Source: Hyphomonadaceae bacterium
GTDB taxonomy: Bacteria > Pseudomonadota > Alphaproteobacteria > Caulobacterales > Aquidulcibacteraceae
Assembly: GCA_009773395.1 (NCBI GenBank)
Contig: WRPI01000002.1
Span: 1-48,357, forward strand
Reading direction: 5' to 3'
DNA: 48,357 bases
In this document: positions 43,545 through 48,357 of the stretch, in pieces
Layout: each line of letters begins with the position of its first letter
Position numbering within the stretch: position 1 is the stretch's first letter
The notes under the pieces: model-generated
What the model was told of the DNA's origin: nothing
What the model saw: the letters and a program-made list of their open reading frames with translations, nothing else
The model's database searches: none
Made by a program: the position numbers and the translations under genes

Positions 43545-44927
43545 ATGACAATAACTGAAACTAGTGGTTTGGCGACTGGAATCGACGAAAACAAACATGA
43601 TAAATCGTTTCTAGGCCACCCCAAAGGGCTTGGATTTCTAGCTTTCACCGAAGCGTGGGAGCGGTTTTCATATTATGGGATGCAATCGCTTTTAGTGCTT
43701 TATATGGCCAAGCATTTGCTTTTGCCGGGCCATATTGAAAATATAGCGTTTTTCTCTAGTTTTCGTAAGCTGTTTGGCAATCTTGAAGGCGCAGCTTTGT
43801 CATCGGCCATTTTTGGCACTTATGCCGCCATGGTTTATTTTACACCGACATTAGGTGGCCTTATTGCCGACAAATTATTGGGCAAACGAAAAACTGTTTT
43901 GGCAGGTGCGTTATTCATGGCATTGGGCCATTTTTTGATGGCGTTTGAAGTTAGCTTTTTGATTGCTTTATTATCATTGGTTATTGGTTCAGGCCTTTTC
44001 AAAGGCAATTTGGCATCACAAATTGGCTCGCTTTACAAGCCATCTGATTTGCGCCGCGCCGATGCTTTCCAAATTTACTATCTGGCGATTAATGCTGGTG
44101 TTATTGCTGCGCCGCTGATTGCTGGGACACTGGGCGAAAAAATCGGTTGGCATTGGGGCTTTGGCGCGGCTGGCGTTGGTATGTTGATTGCAATTGCAAT
44201 TTACCTCGCAGGACAAAAATATTTGCCAACCGAAGAATTTGACAAAACCGTAAAATCCGAACGCGTAAAACCCGCGCCAATGACCAAAGATGATTGGTTG
44301 ATGTTTGCAATAATCGTGCTTTTGGTGCCGGTAATGGCAATTGGGCTTTTGCCAAATCAAGAAATTTTCAACGCTTATTTATTGTGGGGTGATCGTGACT
44401 TTGGCCTTGAGTTTATGGGGCAGACATTGCCAACCACTTGGCTCATAACGTTGGACGCCATTGTTTCCGTATCATTTTTGGCAATTGTTGCGCTTTTCTT
44501 TCGTTGGTATGCAACAAAATGGCAAGAGCCAGATGAGCTTACAAAAATCATAATCGGCATGATTTTTGGCATTGGTGGCATGTTGTGTCTTTATATGGCC
44601 GCCATAACAAAAGCCGAAGGCGAAAAAATCGGGCTATTTTGGCCTGTTGCTTTCCACTTTGTAAACTCAATTGGCTTTGCAATGGTGTTGCCAGTTGCAT
44701 TGGCATTATTTGTAAGGCTGGCACCAAAGCAATTAAGTTCGACAGTCACAGGAATTTACACTTTGTCATTTTTTGTTGCCAATGGGCTTGTTGGTTATAT
44801 TGGCGGCTTTTTTGAGAAAATGCCCGTTGCAGATTTTTGGCTAATGCACGCGGGCTTTGCGGCTTTTTCGGCGGCAGTGTTTATTGTGTTGAAAATTGCG
44901 TTGAGGAAGAAATTGGCGGTGGTTTAA
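43545..44927 (+). CDS. POT-family proton-dependent peptide transporter
   Basis: 460 residues, 12 or more membrane helices, major facilitator superfamily. The first-helix signature AWERFSYYGMQSLLVLYM (ExxERFxYYG) contains the proton-coupling Glu/Arg, and the PTR2 motif GLFKGNLASQIGSLY follows. Takes up di- and tripeptides with protons. ATG 43545 follows GGGGAAAGA. The stop overlaps the 3' end of the convergent toxin pseudogene. Confidence 0.92.
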   Translation: MTITETSGLATGIDENKHDKSFLGHPKGLGFLAFTEAWERFSYYGMQSLLVLYMAKHLLLPGHIENIAFFSSFRKLFGNLEGAALSSAIFGTYAAMVYFTPTLGGLIADKLLGKRKTVLAGALFMALGHFLMAFEVSFLIALLSLVIGSGLFKGNLASQIGSLYKPSDLRRADAFQIYYLAINAGVIAAPLIAGTLGEKIGWHWGFGAAGVGMLIAIAIYLAGQKYLPTEEFDKTVKSERVKPAPMTKDDWLMFAIIVLLVPVMAIGLLPNQEIFNAYLLWGDRDFGLEFMGQTLPTTWLITLDAIVSVSFLAIVALFFRWYATKWQEPDELTKIIIGMIFGIGGMLCLYMAAITKAEGEKIGLFWPVAFHFVNSIGFAMVLPVALALFVRLAPKQLSSTVTGIYTLSFFVANGLVGYIGGFFEKMPVADFWLMHAGFAAFSAAVFIVLKIALRKKLAVV

Positions 44928-45220
44928 GGGTTTAACTCGGCATCAATGTCCATTGCGCCGTGAATTACTTTTTGAATATACGGCCCGTAATCGCGTGGAG
45001 AATAGAATATTAAATAGCCACTTGCGGGAAAAATACGTTAATTTTCGAATTGGGTTTTGCCAACATATTCGCGCCCCATAAACGGATTTTCACCAATCAA
45101 GAAAAGCGTTTTTTCGATGTTATCCAAAAGCTTGTCCGCAGCTTTTCGGTTCTCAATGGCTATTCTCAGCCAAACTTCGTAAAGGTCGTTAATTGCCGCT
45201 TCGGACTTACGCAGCATCAC
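44924..45220 (-). pseudogene. parE: ParE/RelE-family toxin with an internal stop
   Basis: The minus-strand frame codes 60 residues of a ParE toxin (LRKSEAAINDLYEVWLRIAI, ENPFMGREYVG), then an in-frame TAA (45038-45040), then resumes in the same frame as RIFPASGYLIFYSPRD and YIQKVIHGAMDIDAEL, the normal toxin C-terminus. Total 98 codons, standard ParE length, so a single nonsense change explains it. ParE poisons gyrase; the truncated form lacks the C-terminal strands needed for folding and toxicity. It overlaps the antitoxin gene by 14 bases. Confidence 0.8.
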
Positions 45221-45488
45221 GCGCCCTCAATAATGCCAAACTTTCCCGACCACGACGCTTAATATCTTCGAAGTCTTGGTGTGTTAATTCGCCCGCGTCT
45301 CCACTATCAATTCCTTTTTGGATTTCGATTTCCAATTCCTCTTTGGTCCAAATCTTGATGCCCCTTCGGTCATTGGCTTCCATCAGTCGCAGTGCTTCTC
45401 GCACGACTTCGGACGCATTGTTATAAAGCCCGGATTTGACCTTTTCGCGCACCATTTCTTCAAGTTTTGGGGTGAGGTTGATGTTCAT
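45207..45488 (-). CDS. parD: ParD-type ribbon-helix-helix antitoxin
   Basis: 93 residues from ATG 45488 (AAAGGAA upstream). The RHH N-terminus (NINLTPKLEEMVREKVKSGL and YNNASEVVREALRLM) is classic ParD; the C-terminus (EEIQ-like helix, EDIKRRGRESLA) would cap the toxin. Intact while the downstream toxin carries a stop, so the system may be in decay or the antitoxin kept as a regulator. Confidence 0.88.
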   Translation of the reverse strand: MNINLTPKLEEMVREKVKSGLYNNASEVVREALRLMEANDRRGIKIWTKEELEIEIQKGIDSGDAGELTHQDFEDIKRRGRESLALLRARDAA

Positions 45489-45630
45489 TAGAGTGTTCCT
45501 TTGGATTTGTCGGCGCAAGGTATCAAATTGTCAAAGATTGTCAATGATTGTTAATATCGCGTAATTGGGTGGAAATGGGTGTATAAATGGGTGTGCAGTT
45601 GTAATTGTCTGAATTGATTTAATTCTCCCC

Positions 45631-45659
45631 CTTGTGTATCCCAAAAGCCACACCTATCT
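45631..45659 (+). promoter_or_regulatory. RpoH (sigma-32-like) heat-shock promoter for clpB
   Basis: CTTG at 45631 and CCTATCT at 45653-45659, 18 bases apart, matching the alphaproteobacterial RpoH pattern CTTG-N17/18-CYTATNT. It lies 46 bases before the clpB ATG. ClpB is a known RpoH target. Confidence 0.7.
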
Positions 45660-45704
45660 ATATTGGGCGAACAATAGTTCAATTCCTATTCAGAGAGGTT
45701 CCCA

Positions 45705-48302
45705 ATGAATCTAGAAAAATTTACCGAGCGCGCACGTAACATCGTTCAGGCGGCGCAGATGGATGCGGTTAAGCGCAACCACCAATATTTCACGCCCGAG
45801 CATTTGCTCAAAGCCATGCTTGATGAAGACAAAAGCATCGCCATTGGCCTTATCAAAAGCGCTGGAGGTCGGCCCGAAGAAGCCAAACTCGCCGCTGATG
45901 TCGCGGTTGCGGGGCAGCCAGTTGTCGAAGGTGGCGATGGCAAAATCTATATGCCAACCGAAACCGCACGCATTATTGCCGCCGCCGAAGAAGCATCCAC
46001 CAAAGCAGGTGATAGTTTTGTCGCCGCAGAATGGCTTTTGCTCGCGCTCGCGACAAGCGGCAAAACCAAAGCCGCCGAAGCCTTGAAAGCTGCGGGCGTA
46101 ACTGCGACCAGTATCAATGCCGCAATCGGCATGATGCGCGCTGGGCGCACTGCGAACAGCGAAACTGCCGATGATCAATATGAAGCGCTTAAGAAATATA
46201 CCCGCGATTTGACCGAGGCCGCACGAGAAGGCAAACTAGACCCCGTTATTGGTCGTGACGAAGAAATTCGCCGCACCATCCAAGTCTTGTCGCGCCGCAC
46301 CAAAAACAACCCTGTTCTAATCGGTGAACCCGGCGTTGGCAAAACTGCCATTGCCGAAGGTTTGGCGTTGCGGATTATTGATGGCGATGTCCCCGAATCT
46401 TTGAAAGAAAAACGGCTTTTGTCGCTTGATATGGGCGCATTGATTGCGGGTGCCAAATATCGCGGCGAATTTGAAGAGCGCTTAAAATCTGTCATCAATG
46501 AAGTTCAAGCCTCCGACGGCGGGGTGATTTTGTTCATTGATGAAATGCACACATTGGTCGGCGCTGGCAAAGGCGATGGCGCAATGGACGCTTCGAACTT
46601 GTTGAAACCCGCATTGTCGCGTGGCGAATTGCGCTGTGTTGGTGCGACCACTTTAGACGAATATCGCAAGCATGTTGAAAAAGACGCGGCCCTCGCACGG
46701 CGTTTTCAAAGTGTGTTTGTCAATGAGCCTTCGATTGAAGACACAATTTCGATTTTGCGCGGGCTTAAAGAAAAATACGAAGTCCATCATGGCGTGCGGA
46801 TTTCCGATGCTGCAATTGTTGCCGCCGCAACGCTTTCCAACCGCTATATTGCCGATAGGTTCCTGCCCGATAAAGCCATTGATTTAATGGATGAAGCCTC
46901 ATCACGGCTTCGTATGCAGGTTGATAGCAAGCCCGAAGAATTAGACGAAATTGATCGCCGTTTGATGCAGTTAAAAATCGAAGCCTCGGCATTGGAAAAA
47001 GAAAAAGACAGTGCGAGCCAAGATAGGCTCGGTAAGTTGGAAGATGAAATCACCACTTTGGAAGAAGAATCTGCCAATCTCACCGAAAAATGGCGAAATG
47101 AAAAAGCCTCGCTTGCCGATGCCACAAAATTGAAAGAAGAATTGGAAAAACTCCACCTTGAACTTGCTGATGCAACTCGTAAAGGCGATTTCGCCAAAGC
47201 GGGTGAGCTTCAATATGGCAAAATCCCGCAAATCGAAGAGCAACTCAAAAAGGCCGATGAAAGCAAACAAACTTTGGTCGCTGAAACTGTCGATGCCGAA
47301 CAAATCGCGGGTGTTGTTTCACGCTGGACAGGCATTCCAGTTGATAAAATGCTCGAAGGCGAACGTGAAAAACTCCTCAAAATGGAAGATGTTTTGCGCG
47401 CCCGTGTGGTTGGCCAAGAAGACGCATTAAATGCGGTTTGCGATGCCGTGCGCCGTTCGCGCGCGGGTTTGCAGGATCCGAATAAACCGATCGGCTCATT
47501 CTTGTTTTTGGGCCCAACTGGGGTTGGCAAAACCGAATTGACCAAAGCCTTGGCGCAATTTTTGTTTGATGATGACAGCGCAATCACTCGACTTGATATG
47601 TCCGAATATATGGAGAAACATAGCGTCAGCCGTATGATTGGCGCGCCACCCGGCTATGTTGGTTATGACGAAGGCGGGGCACTTACCGAAGCGGTGCGCC
47701 GTAGGCCATATCAAGTGGTGTTATTTGATGAAGTCGAAAAAGCCCACCCCGATGTTTTCAATGTTTTATTGCAAGTATTGGATGATGGTCGCCTTACTGA
47801 CGGCCAAGGCCGCACCGTGGATTTTCGCAATGTAATATTGGTAATGACTTCCAATCTAGGTTCAGGCTTCCTCGCTGAGCAAGAGGAAGGCGAAAGCGTC
47901 GAAGCCGTGCGGCCCCAAGTTATGGACGCAGTAAAACAAAACTTCCGCCCTGAATTTATTAACCGCATTGATGAAATAATCCTGTTTGCTCGCTTGGGCC
48001 GAAAAGAAATGGACAAAATCGTGCCTATTCAGTTGAAACGGCTCGAGGCCTTATTGTCGGCACGCGATATCAAATTGGAAGTGGATGCCGCAGCTTCCGA
48101 ATGGCTCTCCAATAAAGGCTATGACCCAATCTATGGCGCAAGGCCACTTAAACGAGTTATCCAAAAAGAAGTGCAAGATCCTTTGGCGAAATTAATTTTG
48201 AGCGGCACAATTTTGGACGGCGAAGTCGTGAAAGTTAGCGTCGGCGAAGACGCGTTAGTCTTCAACGGCATGGGCGCAACCCCGCCAGCGGTGGTGCATT
48301 AG
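45705..48302 (+). CDS. clpB: ATP-dependent disaggregase ClpB
   Basis: 865 residues, full-length ClpB. N-terminal Clp repeat domain ([15 protein letters not shown]), first AAA+ with GEPGVGKT near 207 and LFIDEMHTL, the coiled-coil middle domain (about 410-520, specific to ClpB), and second AAA+ with GPTGVGKT near 605 and [15 protein letters not shown]. Works with DnaK to rescue aggregated proteins after heat. A downstream internal start for the short form was not sought. Preceded by an RpoH-type promoter and AGAGAGG ribosome site. Confidence 0.97.
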   Translation: MNLEKFTERARNIVQAAQMDAVKRNHQYFTPEHLLKAMLDEDKSIAIGLIKSAGGRPEEAKLAADVAVAGQPVVEGGDGKIYMPTETARIIAAAEEASTKAGDSFVAAEWLLLALATSGKTKAAEALKAAGVTATSINAAIGMMRAGRTANSETADDQYEALKKYTRDLTEAAREGKLDPVIGRDEEIRRTIQVLSRRTKNNPVLIGEPGVGKTAIAEGLALRIIDGDVPESLKEKRLLSLDMGALIAGAKYRGEFEERLKSVINEVQASDGGVILFIDEMHTLVGAGKGDGAMDASNLLKPALSRGELRCVGATTLDEYRKHVEKDAALARRFQSVFVNEPSIEDTISILRGLKEKYEVHHGVRISDAAIVAAATLSNRYIADRFLPDKAIDLMDEASSRLRMQVDSKPEELDEIDRRLMQLKIEASALEKEKDSASQDRLGKLEDEITTLEEESANLTEKWRNEKASLADATKLKEELEKLHLELADATRKGDFAKAGELQYGKIPQIEEQLKKADESKQTLVAETVDAEQIAGVVSRWTGIPVDKMLEGEREKLLKMEDVLRARVVGQEDALNAVCDAVRRSRAGLQDPNKPIGSFLFLGPTGVGKTELTKALAQFLFDDDSAITRLDMSEYMEKHSVSRMIGAPPGYVGYDEGGALTEAVRRRPYQVVLFDEVEKAHPDVFNVLLQVLDDGRLTDGQGRTVDFRNVILVMTSNLGSGFLAEQEEGESVEAVRPQVMDAVKQNFRPEFINRIDEIILFARLGRKEMDKIVPIQLKRLEALLSARDIKLEVDAAASEWLSNKGYDPIYGARPLKRVIQKEVQDPLAKLILSGTILDGEVVKVSVGEDALVFNGMGATPPAVVH

Positions 48303-48357
48303 GGGCCAGGGCAATCGCATATGGGTTTATCCTCCCCTGTCACGCGAAGCGTTACGG

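Noticed and set aside
1-48357. CRISPR array, prophage or rRNA operon
   Set aside because: No regularly spaced short repeats, no phage structural genes and no rRNA sequence were seen.

Overview
The window reads as ordinary chromosome from an AT-leaning alphaproteobacterium, probably a Caulobacterales/Hyphomonadaceae-like lineage (order is inference). The clearest evidence is a circularly permuted two-piece tmRNA gene. Supporting evidence is gene order common in alphaproteobacteria (thyA, folA, hflK, hflC; aroK, aroB, CNNM transporter, bolA, J-domain protein, cobS, cobT) and an alphaproteobacterial RpoH-type promoter in front of clpB. Almost all genes are densely packed, and typical chromosomal housekeeping functions dominate.

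Layout. 1-2.4 kb: 3' end of an APC permease, a 174-bp palindrome between convergent stop codons, a DUF3052-like protein, then the two-piece ssrA gene on the minus strand with a partial duplication of its coding piece. 2.5-4 kb: an arsenic cassette (arsR, arsC, aquaglyceroporin). 4-9.5 kb: thyA, two small exported Cys-rich proteins (one of 50 aa with three CC pairs in heptad spacing), a thiolase, folA, hflK and hflC. 9.5-10.4 kb: a DUF1778/GNAT toxin-antitoxin pair. 10.6-13.5 kb: an accessory strip of unrecognised minus-strand genes separated by ~121-bp terminal-inverted-repeat elements and remnants of a REP-type (Y1) transposase. 13.5-18.8 kb: an M23 peptidase divergent from a 1230-aa YdbH/AsmA-like envelope protein. 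19-21.4 kb: a DUF4329/JAB-like HTHP protein followed by two paralogous exported proteins. 21.5-22.8 kb: divergent polysaccharide deacetylase.

23.2-25.8 kb holds the most interesting metabolic locus: a 5-histidylcysteine sulfoxide synthase (OvoA-type without its methyltransferase domain) overlapping a gene for an unrecognised protein with a glutamine-synthetase-like C-terminal motif. Then come rppH, an alpha/beta hydrolase, xerD with an exported repeat protein, aroK-aroB-CNNM, bolA/J-domain protein, an OmpA/HhH membrane pair, cobS-cobT, an nhaD antiporter flanked by two paralogous exported proteins, an MmcQ/DUF2087 pair, a POT peptide transporter, a ParD antitoxin with a nonsense-broken ParE toxin, and clpB.

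Best candidates for new biology: the duplicated, covarying tmRNA tail; the OvoA plus ligase-like pair; the heptad CC micropeptide; the DUF4329 cassette; and the inverted-repeat elements that supply start and stop codons to neighbouring genes. No CRISPR array, rRNA or ordinary tRNA was seen.
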